Assembly: GCF_947494875.1 (NCBI RefSeq)
Contig: NZ_CANLWM010000003.1
Coordinates: 186,001 to 250,000, forward strand
Direction: 5' to 3'
Length of the DNA stretch: 64,000 nucleotides
From: an uncultured Williamsia sp.
Lineage (GTDB): Bacteria; Actinomycetota; Actinomycetes; Mycobacteriales; Mycobacteriaceae
Shown here piece after piece: positions 9,067 through 17,191 of this stretch (its first letter is position 1; the number at the start of each line of letters is the position of its first letter). The translations under genes were made by a program, and so were the position numbers. The notes beneath the pieces are model-generated. The model did no database searches and was not told the origin of the DNA. It worked only from the letters and a program-made list of their open reading frames with translations.

Positions 9067-9585
9067 TCACCGTGCATCGGTGTCCGCGGACCCAGTCGAT
9101 CGTGCACTCATCTCTGCGTCCAGTCGCAGCAGGCCGGGGCCGTCGCCCGCGATCATGCCGACGCGCCCCACAATCTCGTCGACTTTTGCCTCTTCTTCCA
9201 GCTGTTCGGTGAGAAACCACGTCAGCAGGGGTCGCGAGTCCAGATCGTCGGTGGCCTCGGATTGGCGGTACAGCGACCGAATCGCGGTCGAGACCCGCTC
9301 CTCGTGGGCACGTGCCGTCTCGAAGCACTCGAGCACACTGGAAACCGACACGCTGGGCGACGGAATCGTGCCGATCACGGCATGGTTCCCGCGGTCGGTG
9401 AGGTGGTCGATGAACTTCTCGGCATGCCGGTTCTCCTCTTCCGCCTGACGTCTGAGCCAGGTGGCCATGCCCCGGAGGTCGCGCATGTCCATCTCGATGG
9501 CGAGCTGACGGTAGACGACAGCCGACTCGAGTTCCAGTGTGATCTGGGCATTGAAGTCGGCTTCGAGTGCCGTGCTCATCCTCAT
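9067..9585 (-). CDS. Ferritin-like iron storage protein
   Basis: The 172-residue four-helix protein carries ferroxidase-site residues. The first helix has LELESAVVYRQLA, the second AEEENRHAEKFIDHL (the ExxH of the di-iron site), and helices C and D follow with HEERVSTAI and TWFLTEQLEEEAKVDEI. This matches bacterial non-heme ferritin (Ftn/BfrB type), which oxidises Fe(II) and stores it in a 24-mer cage. No heme-ligand methionine typical of bacterioferritin was recognised. Starts at 9585 and 9579 are both possible. It is monocistronic; no clear iron box was found upstream. Confidence 0.88.
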   Translation of the reverse strand: MRMSTALEADFNAQITLELESAVVYRQLAIEMDMRDLRGMATWLRRQAEEENRHAEKFIDHLTDRGNHAVIGTIPSPSVSVSSVLECFETARAHEERVSTAIRSLYRQSEATDDLDSRPLLTWFLTEQLEEEAKVDEIVGRVGMIAGDGPGLLRLDAEMSARSTGSADTDAR

Positions 9586-9710
9586 GGATCGCGAGCGTAG
9601 TCGTATGACGCACGGACAGTGACCTTTCCCGAAACCACAACAGTAAGACCATTGGGGACGGGGACGAGGATTCCGCCGGCCGTCGACGGAGGGAATGGTC
9701 GGCACCCTTC

Positions 9711-10748
9711 CTAGTGCGTCTGCGCGTCGACGCGAGGACTCACCTGCGTACCCAGCAGTTCGATGCCCTGCAGCATCGCGTCGTGCGGCAGCTTGGTGTT
9801 GGTCATCTGCACGGTGAGTCGCGCGAGGCCACCCAGGTCATCGGAGACGCGCGCGATCTTCTCCGCGACGGTCTGCGGTGATCCGACGAACATCGCCCCG
9901 TGCGGACCGGCCATCGCGTCGAACTCGGCGCGTCCGGGCGCCCCGAACCCGCGTTCCCGACCGATCCGGCCGAACAGGTCGGCCCACCCTGGGTAGGCCG
10001 CCGCGACCGCCTCGTCGTCGGTGTCGGCGACGAGGCCGGGCGCGTGCACCCCGACCGGCAGCTGCGACGGATCGAAGCCCGACCGCTCGCCCGCCTGCCG
10101 GTAGAGATCCACGAGCGGACGGAAGCGACGGGGCTCACCACCGATGATCGCGACCATCAGCGGCAGGCCGAGCATGCCCGCGCGGACGAAGGACTCGGGG
10201 CTGCCACCGACACCCAGCCACATCGGGATCGGGTCCTGCACCGGCCGCGGGTGGACACCCTGACCGCTCAGCGACGGTCGGTGCGGACCACTCCACGTGA
10301 CCGACCCGGGGTTCTCGCGGATCCGGAGCAGGAGGTCGAGTTTGGCGGCGAAGAGGGAGTCGTAGTCCTGCAGGTCGAGCCCGAACAGCGGGAACGCCTC
10401 GGTGAACGACCCTCGGCCGACGACCATCTCGGCCCGTCCCCCGGAGATCAGGTCGATGGTGGCGAACTGCTGGTGCAGCCGCACGGGGTCGTCGGCGGAC
10501 AGCACCGACACCGCACTCGTCAGCCGGATGCGCTCCGTTCGCGCCGCGGCGGCACCCAGGAGGATCGTCGGCGCCGAGTCGTAGAACTCGGCGCGGTGAT
10601 GCTCACCGATCCCGTAGACGTCGACGCCCGACCGGTCGGCGAGCTCGACCTCCTCGAGCAGGTGGGCCACCCGCTGACGGGCTCCGATCTCGCGGCCGGT
10701 GTCGTACTCGACGACGGCCGACACGAAGTTGTCGATGCCGATCTGCAC
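9711..10748 (-). CDS. LLM-class flavin-dependent oxidoreductase
   Basis: The 345-residue protein is a luciferase-like monooxygenase-fold enzyme. It contains GIGEHHRAEFYDSAPTILL near the N terminus, SGGRAEMVVGRGSF (the flavin phosphate region), LDLLLRIRENPGSVTWSG and PIPMWLGVGGSPESFVRAG. Relatives use FMN or F420; the EHH after the first strand is common in the FMN alkanal-type group, but the cofactor is not certain. The GTG start lies four bases after the stop of the tiny upstream gene, so the two are probably coupled, and both belong to the TetR unit. The substrate is unknown. Confidence 0.85.
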   Translation of the reverse strand: MQIGIDNFVSAVVEYDTGREIGARQRVAHLLEEVELADRSGVDVYGIGEHHRAEFYDSAPTILLGAAAARTERIRLTSAVSVLSADDPVRLHQQFATIDLISGGRAEMVVGRGSFTEAFPLFGLDLQDYDSLFAAKLDLLLRIRENPGSVTWSGPHRPSLSGQGVHPRPVQDPIPMWLGVGGSPESFVRAGMLGLPLMVAIIGGEPRRFRPLVDLYRQAGERSGFDPSQLPVGVHAPGLVADTDDEAVAAAYPGWADLFGRIGRERGFGAPGRAEFDAMAGPHGAMFVGSPQTVAEKIARVSDDLGGLARLTVQMTNTKLPHDAMLQGIELLGTQVSPRVDAQTH

Positions 10749-10752
10749 CCGC

Positions 10753-10887
10753 TCAGTCCGTCTCGTCGTCGTGGTCGTCGAGCTCACGGGTGGCCATCCC
10801 GCCACTGCCACCGTGGTCGGCGGGACCCGGTGCCGGCTGCTCACGCTTGTCGTCGTCGTCCTGATGGTCGGTCGTGTCGTCGGTCAT
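10753..10887 (-). CDS. Small acidic protein, 44 residues, unknown
   Basis: A 44-residue frame starts MTDDTTDHQDDDDK and ends ELDDHDDETD; about a third of its residues are Asp or Glu and it has several histidines. Its ATG overlaps the stop of the TetR gene (TGATG) and its own stop lies just before the LLM gene's GTG, so position favours real translation, or at least translational coupling. It has no hydrophobic segment and no cysteine. Low complexity in GC-rich DNA means it could be a spurious frame that only bridges the two genes. No family recognised. Confidence 0.45.
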   Translation of the reverse strand: MTDDTTDHQDDDDKREQPAPGPADHGGSGGMATRELDDHDDETD

Positions 10888-11498
10888 CAGACCATTGTGT
10901 CCGCGACGGAGGACCCGGGGCCGGATCGCGCCGCCCGGCGGCAGCGCGCGACCGTCGTCTCGATCACCGCGGCGAGTTCGTCGACGACGGTGTCGCGGTC
11001 CATGTCGCCGGACGCCGCGGCGGCTGCGAGGGCCTCGGCTGCTCCGAGCATCCCGGTGAGCGCCGCCGGCGTGAGCGTCGCACCGTTGCGAGCACCGCCC
11101 AGGACGGTGGTGAGCTGCTCGGCGTACGCGAGGTCGGAACGTCGCTTGAACTGGGCGAGTTCCGGTGTCCCCTCCAGCGCGGCGGCCACGCCGACGAGTT
11201 CGCGCCCCTGGGTCACGACGCAGTCGACGAACGACGCCGCGATGGCACGCGCACGACCGCGAACGCTCGAACCCGCCCGCGTGACGGCGGCCGCGAGTGC
11301 TGCGTTCTGGCGTTCGTCGTACTCCTCGAACAAGGCCACGAGCAATGCGTCTCTCGACGGGAAGTGGCTGTAGACAACCGGTTTGGTGATCCCTGCGGCC
11401 GTCGCCAGACGGCCGAGCGTCAGATCGTCAGCGCCGTGGTCGCGGACGATCGACCATGCGATCGCCACCAGCTGATCGAACCGATCCTGACGCGCCAT
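10887..11498 (-). CDS. TetR-family transcriptional regulator
   Basis: The 203-residue protein has an N-terminal TetR helix-turn-helix (about residues 20-55: LTLGRLATAAGITKPVVYSH) and a helical ligand-binding C-terminal domain. The start at ATG 11498 gives the usual short lead before the first helix; the frame remains open upstream through the operator region but has no family support there. It is divergent from a flavodoxin-fold oxidoreductase and co-directional with the LLM gene, so it likely represses both through the direct repeat at 11543-11567. The ligand is unknown, plausibly an electrophile or quinone. Confidence 0.88.
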   Translation of the reverse strand: MARQDRFDQLVAIAWSIVRDHGADDLTLGRLATAAGITKPVVYSHFPSRDALLVALFEEYDERQNAALAAAVTRAGSSVRGRARAIAASFVDCVVTQGRELVGVAAALEGTPELAQFKRRSDLAYAEQLTTVLGGARNGATLTPAALTGMLGAAEALAAAAASGDMDRDTVVDELAAVIETTVARCRRAARSGPGSSVADTMV

Positions 11499-11542
11499 GC
11501 GTTCACGGGCCACCGGCCGCACCTGCGATTCTGTGTACCATC

Positions 11543-11567
11543 GGTAACCTACTATTGGTAACTTACC
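11543..11567. promoter_or_regulatory. Direct repeat GGTAACnTAC, putative TetR operator
   Basis: GGTAACCTAC and GGTAACTTAC repeat with a 14-base period between the divergent TetR (start 11498) and oxidoreductase (start 11599) genes. The spacer contains TACTAT, a possible -10 element. Position between a TetR gene and its divergent neighbour is the main argument. Confidence 0.55.
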
Positions 11568-11598
11568 CACACGGTAGTCGCAGAAGGGACCGTCCGTC

Positions 11599-12207
11599 AT
11601 GACCGCTCTCGTCGTCGTAGCCCATCCCGACCGGGACTCCCTGACCCACCATGCGGCCGAGCGGATCCGCGCCGCTCTGCGGGATCGCGGTGTGAGCGCG
11701 GAGATCGCCGACCTCTGGGCCGAGGGGTTCGACCCTCGGTTCTCGCCGGCCGACAGGCGCCGTTACGCAGAGGACGCCCCGCTGCCCGACGACGTGCGGG
11801 CCGAGCAGGATCGCCTCGACGGGGTCGACGACCTGGTCCTGGTGTTCCCCGTCTACTGGTGGTCGATGCCGGCGTTGCTGAAGGGCTGGGTCGACCGCGT
11901 GTTCATCCGCGGCTGGGCGTTCGACGATCGTGTCTCGCCGTTCAGGGCCATGTTGGGCCACCTCACCGTCCATCTCGTGATGCTGGCGGACGACGACGCC
12001 GACGGGTTCCGCCGGCGCGGTTACGACACCGCGATGTCGACGCAGATCGAGACGGGGGTGCTCGGCTACTGCGGCGCTGTCACCGGGGTGGTCGCCACCG
12101 TCCACGGATCGGAGACCGCGACCGACGTCGCGTCGCGGACACAGGAGATCGCCGACGCCATCGGGCGCCACGCCCGGTCGGACGCCGCCGATCTCGCGCT
12201 GCGCTGA
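11599..12207 (+). CDS. NAD(P)H-dependent oxidoreductase, flavodoxin-like fold
   Basis: The 202-residue protein fits the NQO1/KefF/MdaB-like family of FMN- or FAD-dependent NAD(P)H:quinone reductases. It begins TALVVVAHPDRDSLTHHAAE, the phosphate-binding loop of the family, and has FPVYWWSMPALLKGWVDRVF, the flavin-contact segment. RGWAFDD follows. Such enzymes make two-electron reductions of quinones or azo dyes. Divergent from the TetR gene with a shared operator region, it is probably induced by the TetR ligand. GAAGGGA precedes the start. Confidence 0.88.
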   Translation: MTALVVVAHPDRDSLTHHAAERIRAALRDRGVSAEIADLWAEGFDPRFSPADRRRYAEDAPLPDDVRAEQDRLDGVDDLVLVFPVYWWSMPALLKGWVDRVFIRGWAFDDRVSPFRAMLGHLTVHLVMLADDDADGFRRRGYDTAMSTQIETGVLGYCGAVTGVVATVHGSETATDVASRTQEIADAIGRHARSDAADLALR

Positions 12208-12231
12208 GGTGACGGCGTAGCGTCGTCCGCG

Positions 12232-12528
12232 ATGTGGATCGGATGGATAGAGGTCGATTTCCTGCTCGGTGACGTGCACTCCCTCAAGGAGAAGCGGTCG
12301 GTGGTGCGTCCCGTGGTCTCCGAGATGCGACGGCGGTTCGCGGTCTCGGCCGCTGAGGTCGACCATCTCGATCTGCACCGCCGTACCACGGTCGGCGCGT
12401 CGGTGGTCGCCCCCGACAGCGCGCACATCACCGAGATCCTCGACCAGATCGAACGGCATGCGGCGAGTCGCCCCGAACTGCAGCTGCTCTCGGTACGTCG
12501 TCGGCTTGTCCGCGCCGACGAGATCTGA
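12232..12528 (+). CDS. DUF503 family protein
   Basis: A 98-residue protein matching the DUF503 (YlxP-like) family: it begins MWIGWIEVDFLLGDVHSLKEKRSVVRPVV, with the HSLKxKRxxV signature and a later RRTTVGASVVA strand. YlxP-type proteins often neighbour rbfA and infB and have been linked to ribosome maturation, but no such neighbour is here. It begins 24 bases after the oxidoreductase and ends at a terminator-like hairpin. Confidence 0.82.
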   Translation: MWIGWIEVDFLLGDVHSLKEKRSVVRPVVSEMRRRFAVSAAEVDHLDLHRRTTVGASVVAPDSAHITEILDQIERHAASRPELQLLSVRRRLVRADEI

Positions 12529-12547
12529 CATCGACCCGAGACGAGGA

Positions 12548-12580
12548 ACGCCCGCCCCCGCGATCGGTGGGGACGGGCGT
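12548..12580. terminator. Hairpin between convergent genes
   Basis: ACGCCCG-C-CCCC pairs with GGGG-A-CGGGCGT around a short loop, with one mismatch. It lies between the convergent DUF503 and SRPBCC genes. No T-run follows, as is common in actinobacteria. Confidence 0.55.
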
Positions 12581-12593
12581 GCGACGCGTGGCG

Positions 12594-13058
12594 TCAGGCC
12601 GTGGCTGCGGCGGCGAGACGTCCGAGGGTGTCCTGGAGCTGCTGTTCGGTGACCAAAGGGAAGCCGACCTGTTCGAGCAGCTTCTTGTCCTCCACCTTCG
12701 ACCAGTCGTAGGTGTGGCGCACCAGGGTCTCGTTCGGGCCCTGGGACTCCAACTCCCACACCCACTCCCATCCGGGGGGCTCGGTGCCGGCCGGCGCCGT
12801 CTTCCACGCGAGCAGCTTGTCCTTGGCGTAGCCGGTGACGTGGTTGTCGGTCTGGTACTGGCCGCCCATGTGGGCGCCCTCCATGTTCATGGTGAACACG
12901 TCACCGACCTTCTGGATGCGGTCGGCGTGGTCGACGCCGCGGATGAACCCCGCTCCGTCGAGTTCCTGATGACGGTCCGGGTTGGAGAGGACGTCGAATA
13001 TCGCGTCCACGGGTGCCTCGATGGTGCGTTCGACGGTGACGTGCGTGGTGTCGGTCAT
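12594..13058 (-). CDS. SRPBCC-domain (polyketide cyclase/START-like) protein
   Basis: The 154-residue protein is a helix-grip SRPBCC domain: VTVERTIEAPVDAIFDVLSNPDRHQELD is the classic first strand and helix of Polyketide_cyc2 proteins, and GWEWVWELESQGPNETLVRHTYDW forms the later strands. These domains bind hydrophobic ligands; the role is unknown. ATG 13058 was chosen because the domain begins immediately after it. It is transcribed alone and divergent from the aquaporin gene. Confidence 0.8.
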   Translation of the reverse strand: MTDTTHVTVERTIEAPVDAIFDVLSNPDRHQELDGAGFIRGVDHADRIQKVGDVFTMNMEGAHMGGQYQTDNHVTGYAKDKLLAWKTAPAGTEPPGWEWVWELESQGPNETLVRHTYDWSKVEDKKLLEQVGFPLVTEQQLQDTLGRLAAAATA

Positions 13059-13237
13059 GGAACCCACCCTGCCCGCGATTGCGACAGGCGGCAATCACGT
13101 CGGCCGGACCGGGCGATGTGGACCGCCGAGAACGCGTGATGTAGATCACACGGCCCTTCTTCGTGCTGAACCGCACGCGTGCTGCGACTACATCGTCGAT
13201 CCGGAAGACGTTCGGACGAGAGGAACAGGTGGATCCC

Positions 13238-13960
13238 ATGACAGACACGCAGAGCCGGAACCGACTCGTGACGCCCGTCCTGGCCGAGGCGATCGGGACT
13301 GCGGTCCTGGTCATCGGCGGTGTGGGTACAGCGGTCCTCGCCGGGAAGACAGTCGGCACCCTCGGCATCGCACTGGCCTTCGGCCTGACGCTGGCCGCGC
13401 TGGTCTACGCGATCGGGCCCATCTCGGGCTGCCACGTCAACCCCGCCGTCACCCTCGCCATGGCTCTGCGTCGCCGGATCTCACCCACCGAGGCGGTCGG
13501 GTACGTGGTGGCACAGGTGGTCGGCGCGATCGTCGGTGCCGCCATCGTGCTCCTCGTCGCCTCCGGTCGACCGGGCTACTCGATCGACGTCGACGGTCTC
13601 GGGACGAACGGGTACGGCGCACAGTCGACCGGCGGTTACGGTCTGCTCCCGGTGGCGGTCATCGAGATCGTCCTGACGGCCGTGCTGGTGCTGGTCGTGT
13701 TCGCGGCGACCGACTCGATCGCCACCCCGGCAGGCGCCGGCGTCGCCATCGGCGCGACGCTCGTCGTCGCACACCTCATCGCCATCGGGATCGACTCGAC
13801 GTCGGTCAACCCGGCACGCTCGCTCGGGCCGGCGCTCTTCGCGGGGGGCACCGCACTCGCCCACCTCTGGGTCTTCATCGTCTTCCCGCTGGTCGGCGGT
13901 GCCGTGGGCGCTGTGCTGCACCTGCTCATCTCCGGCCGCAAGGAGGCCGTCGCGGCATGA
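13238..13960 (+). CDS. Aquaporin, MIP family
   Basis: The 240-residue six-helix channel has both NPA motifs, at N68-A70 (GCHVNPAVTLA) and N191-A193 (SVNPARSLGP), with the selectivity-filter arginine R194 directly after the second. The length and motifs suit an AqpZ-type water channel more than a glycerol facilitator, which would normally show NPA followed by RDxGPR. The ATG at 13238 is preceded by GAGAGGAACAGG. It is convergent with the acetate transporter gene, 22 bases away. Confidence 0.92.
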   Translation: MTDTQSRNRLVTPVLAEAIGTAVLVIGGVGTAVLAGKTVGTLGIALAFGLTLAALVYAIGPISGCHVNPAVTLAMALRRRISPTEAVGYVVAQVVGAIVGAAIVLLVASGRPGYSIDVDGLGTNGYGAQSTGGYGLLPVAVIEIVLTAVLVLVVFAATDSIATPAGAGVAIGATLVVAHLIAIGIDSTSVNPARSLGPALFAGGTALAHLWVFIVFPLVGGAVGAVLHLLISGRKEAVAA

Positions 13961-13982
13961 TCGCGTGGCGCCCGCCGTCCGA

Positions 13983-14642
13983 TCACCGGACGAGCGGGCG
14001 ACCCAGCGGGAGCGCCGAGCCTCCGGTCTCCTCCCAGAGGGCGGCGACGTAGTAGTACACGACGAACGCGACGAAGAGGAAGACCGCGACGCCCCCCGCG
14101 TGCACGATCGCGCGGCTGTCCGCGGCCGTGCCCACGAGCAGCAGCGCGAGCGCGATGTCGACGACACCGAGCAGCGCCGGGTAGGTCCAGGGGAGGCGGA
14201 GAGTCAGGACGGTGAGCAGGCCGATCGTCAGGAGCCAACTGCCGAGCCAGAGCTCCGTGGTCTGCGTGGCATCGCCGCCGGAGATCCCGAACCAGTTGTG
14301 CGTCAGACCGATCGACAGCACCGCGTAGCTGCCGTAGAAGCCGAAGAAGATCGCGTAGACGGTCGCGTTGACGTTCTGCCGCAGCGCGGCCGCCCAGATG
14401 GTCGCGAGCAGCAGGCCGACGGAGGTCGCCGAGAGCAGGATCGGCACGGCGGCAGCGCCGTTGTGCACCACGCCCGTGTTCGTGAACCCGAGACCCACCG
14501 CTCCGGCGATGATCAGGGGCAGGGCGACGAGGCCCGGATTGCCCTCGCGCTCCGGAACCCCTCCCGACGAAGCCGCGTCGTCTGCGTGCGGAACGGTCAC
14601 TGCGGCTGTCGGAGGTGCCGGGCGATCGGAGATGGCGGTCAT
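13983..14642 (-). CDS. GPR1/FUN34/YaaH family acetate transporter
   Basis: The 219-residue membrane protein has six hydrophobic helices and the pattern of SatP/YaaH acetate or succinate transporters: GNPGLVALPLIIAGAVGLGF at the N terminus in place of the NPAPLGLxGF motif, FFGFYGSYAVLSIG in the middle, and ALPLGRPLV at the end, matching TVLPIGE of SatP. A roughly 35-residue Ala/Pro-rich cytoplasmic lead precedes helix 1. The start follows AGAAGGA. Substrate assignment rests on the family. Confidence 0.82.
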   Translation of the reverse strand: MTAISDRPAPPTAAVTVPHADDAASSGGVPEREGNPGLVALPLIIAGAVGLGFTNTGVVHNGAAAVPILLSATSVGLLLATIWAAALRQNVNATVYAIFFGFYGSYAVLSIGLTHNWFGISGGDATQTTELWLGSWLLTIGLLTVLTLRLPWTYPALLGVVDIALALLLVGTAADSRAIVHAGGVAVFLFVAFVVYYYVAALWEETGGSALPLGRPLVR

Positions 14643-14841
14643 GGGGTCCTTCTGCTCGTCGGAGGTGGCTGACGCTAGCGCCGGATCTCGCGCGAGCCGA
14701 GCCTTCCGATCACCCCGAGCCGTTCTCTCGTCACGCCCGCCGTGACGATGCCGCGAGCCACGACGTTCCTCTGAGGACCGAACCTGTCCTGAATCGTTCC
14801 TAGCGTCATCCCTGTTCGCCACACCACGACAGGAGAAACCG

Positions 14842-16308
14842 ATGACGACAGCATCGATCGACCCGGTTCGCGACGACCCGGCCGGCCCGGCGTCGCAGCC
14901 CACGACAACACGCTCCCCCGTGGGCCGCGCCCGCACCGTCGCGCTGATCTGCCTGCTGGCAGCGTCGTTCATGGAGCTGATGGACGCGACGGTGGTCAAC
15001 GTCGCGCTGAACACCCTGCAGCGCGATCTGGGTGTGTCACCCGTGAGCCTGCAGTGGGTGGTCGCGGGCTATCCCCTCGCCTACGCGGTCGGGCTGATCC
15101 TGGGTGCCCGCCTGGGTGACAACGTCGGCCGACGGCGGGTCTTCGTGATCGGACTGGCCGCGTTCGGCGCGGCGTCACTGGCCTGCGGGTTGGCCGATGG
15201 GCCGGTGGAGTTGGTGGTCTTCCGACTCGTCCAGGGCGCTGCGGCTGCACTGATGGTCCCGCAGGTGCTGAGCAACATCCAGGTCCTCTACCCGCCGGCC
15301 GAACGCGGCCGCGCCATGGGTCTGTTCACGTCGGTGATCGGTCTGGCCGCCGTCGTCGGTCCCGTGCTGGGCGCGGTGATCACCAGCGGTGACTGGTTCG
15401 GCCTGAGCTGGCGGCCGATCTTCCTGGTGAACGTCCCGCTGGCCGCGGCGGCGATCGTCGCCGCACTCGCGTTCATCCCGGAGACGCGCGCAGACCGGCA
15501 CTCCCCCATCACCGCGGGCTCGGCGCTGCTGCTGGCCGGATCGCTCGTCGCCGTGATGCTGCCGATCACGCTCGGCCCCGAGAACGACTGGCCGCTGTGG
15601 GGATTCGGTGTCATCGCGCTGGGTGTCCTCGGGCTCGCGGCGTTCGCACGTCGCCAGAGTGTCCTCGCGCGGTCGGGGGTGGAGGCGATGGTCCCGCCGG
15701 CGCTGTTCGGGTCGGCGTCGTTCGCTCGCGGAGTCGGGGCCTTCGCGCTCCTCATGGTGCCGACGGGAGGCTACTTCCTGGTGCAGTCGCTGCACGTCCA
15801 GGCGGCGCTCGGGTGGTCGGTCCTGCACACCGGACTGATGTGGATCCCGTTCTCCCTCGCCGTGCCGGTCTCGGCAGGGCTGGCGGCGACGGTTCTGGCC
15901 GACCGCCTCGGCAAGCACGTCCTGCAGCTGGGCGGCGTCGTCCTGGTCGCGGGGATGGGGCTGATGATCATGGCCGAGGGTTCGACGCACCCGGGCGTGT
16001 GGTTCGCGGTCGCGCTGGTGGTCGCGGGTCTCGGGTTCGGCGCGATCGTCGGTTCGTCGGGACTGCTCGTCCTGCACGACGTCCCGGTGCGGCTGGCCGG
16101 TGCGGCCTCCGGCGTGTTCACCACGGCGCAGGCGCTGTCGGTGGCGCTCGGCGCCGCGGTCGTCGGCACGGTCTACACCTCGGTGTCCGCGTCCGACGGG
16201 CTCGAGTCGGGCTATCGCGCGGCGTTCGTCGTGATGATGGCGCTGATCACCGCCGGTGCCGTTGCGGCGCAGGCGATGCCACGGCGTGAGGTGCCGTCCG
16301 AATCCTGA
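14842..16308 (+). CDS. MFS drug-type exporter (DHA2, 14-TM class), second copy
   Basis: The 488-residue protein belongs to the same DHA2 group as the one at 1643. It has FMELMDATVVNVALNTLQ in helix 1, ARLGDNVGRRRVFVIG as motif A and GLAAVVGPVLGAVI as motif C. A 35-residue charged lead precedes helix 1. AGGAGAAACC precedes the ATG. It ends at a strong hairpin, so it is probably monocistronic. Typical roles are efflux of dyes, antibiotics or fatty-acid-like compounds; the substrate here is unknown. Confidence 0.9.
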   Translation: MTTASIDPVRDDPAGPASQPTTTRSPVGRARTVALICLLAASFMELMDATVVNVALNTLQRDLGVSPVSLQWVVAGYPLAYAVGLILGARLGDNVGRRRVFVIGLAAFGAASLACGLADGPVELVVFRLVQGAAAALMVPQVLSNIQVLYPPAERGRAMGLFTSVIGLAAVVGPVLGAVITSGDWFGLSWRPIFLVNVPLAAAAIVAALAFIPETRADRHSPITAGSALLLAGSLVAVMLPITLGPENDWPLWGFGVIALGVLGLAAFARRQSVLARSGVEAMVPPALFGSASFARGVGAFALLMVPTGGYFLVQSLHVQAALGWSVLHTGLMWIPFSLAVPVSAGLAATVLADRLGKHVLQLGGVVLVAGMGLMIMAEGSTHPGVWFAVALVVAGLGFGAIVGSSGLLVLHDVPVRLAGAASGVFTTAQALSVALGAAVVGTVYTSVSASDGLESGYRAAFVVMMALITAGAVAAQAMPRREVPSES

Positions 16309-16319
16309 CTCACAGGGTT

Positions 16320-16354
16320 GTCGATCCCGCAGGCGAGATGCCTGCGGGATCGAC
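16320..16354. terminator. Strong terminator hairpin, 15-bp stem
   Basis: GTCGATCCCGCAGGC pairs perfectly with GCCTGCGGGATCGAC around a five-base loop, 11 bases after the MFS stop and 5 bases before the convergent gene's stop. It probably works in both directions. Confidence 0.85.
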
Positions 16355-16359
16355 GCGTC

Positions 16360-16908
16360 TCATCCAGCTATCCGCTGCAGGAGGCCGCGTCCGACCTCCG
16401 CGGGACGGTACTGCTCGGCCGCGAAGGCACTCGTCGCCACGATCGCGCCCGTGAGGGCAGGGATGACCCACTGCAGTCGCGCGAGCATCCGTTGTGCCGA
16501 CGCGACGTCGGGCGGTGTCGCCGAGCTCGGTTCGGTCGCTCCGGCAGCCGCCACGGCGCCGTGGTCGGACACGGTGCTACCGAGCAGTCGCGCCCACCCG
16601 GTGACACCGAGAGCGGCGGCGGTCAGCGCTGTCTTGGTGATCGCCATGGTCGGTACTCCCTGTTGAGCGCGAACGCGCCCCAGGTCGTGTCGCAGCAGCC
16701 CGGCCGCACCGACGAGGTGTGCGCCGATCGCCGCGGCGTTGACCGGTGTCCACCGGTCCCACCCCGCGTTCGCGACCGCGCCGGCCGACTCCTGGTCTCC
16801 GGCGCTCTTCGAGGCGGGGTTCAGCGCAACCGCGTTCGCGAGGGTGCCGCCGAACCAGGCGGCGCCGCCCAGGTCGTGAAGCTGATGGAAAATCGTTGCG
16901 CGTGCCAT
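16360..16908 (-). CDS. Conserved hypothetical membrane protein
   Basis: A 182-residue protein with no family that I can name. It starts MARATIFHQLHDLGGAAWFGG, has small-residue-rich hydrophobic segments near residues 12-28, 55-72 and 88-110, a Pro/Ala-rich loop, and a last hydrophobic helix near residues 143-162 (WVIPALTGAIVATSAFAAEQ). Several membrane-spanning segments are likely. The GlyTrpPheGlyGly start and codon use are consistent with a real gene, and its frame is closed off by the terminator. It stands alone. Confidence 0.7.
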   Translation of the reverse strand: MARATIFHQLHDLGGAAWFGGTLANAVALNPASKSAGDQESAGAVANAGWDRWTPVNAAAIGAHLVGAAGLLRHDLGRVRAQQGVPTMAITKTALTAAALGVTGWARLLGSTVSDHGAVAAAGATEPSSATPPDVASAQRMLARLQWVIPALTGAIVATSAFAAEQYRPAEVGRGLLQRIAG

Positions 16909-17110
16909 GATCTCGCTTTCGTGGGAACTGGTCGATCAGATCGCCGGGTACCCGGAAGGGGCCGCCGGAAACCTGGAGGTCACGGACCGGTGAGGTGTCG
17001 CGGCGGGGCGGCGGTCACCCGGGTCGACTCCACGACGTCACCGATGGTCGAGTCGAGGTCGTCGTCGCGTCGCGGCACACGGACGAGACGCCCTGAGTGG
17101 TCGGCTGCGC

Positions 17111-17131
17111 TACAGTGATAACGCCATTCTC
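17111..17131 (+). promoter_or_regulatory. -10 box abutting operator A, upstream of amidohydrolase 17192
   Basis: TACAGT (17111-17116) is followed directly by GATAACGCCATTCTC (17117-17131), a 12/12 match to the consensus GAnAAyGnCrTTnTC shared by other leaders in this window. The same -10/operator abutment occurs at 63815-63835. Nothing else of note was seen in the 283-base gap here. Confidence 0.6.
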
Positions 17132-17191
17132 ATATTCGTGTAAGCATCGTCTCGGCCTGCGGGTCGGAGGCGGCTGTCGAAGGAGCGTCCA

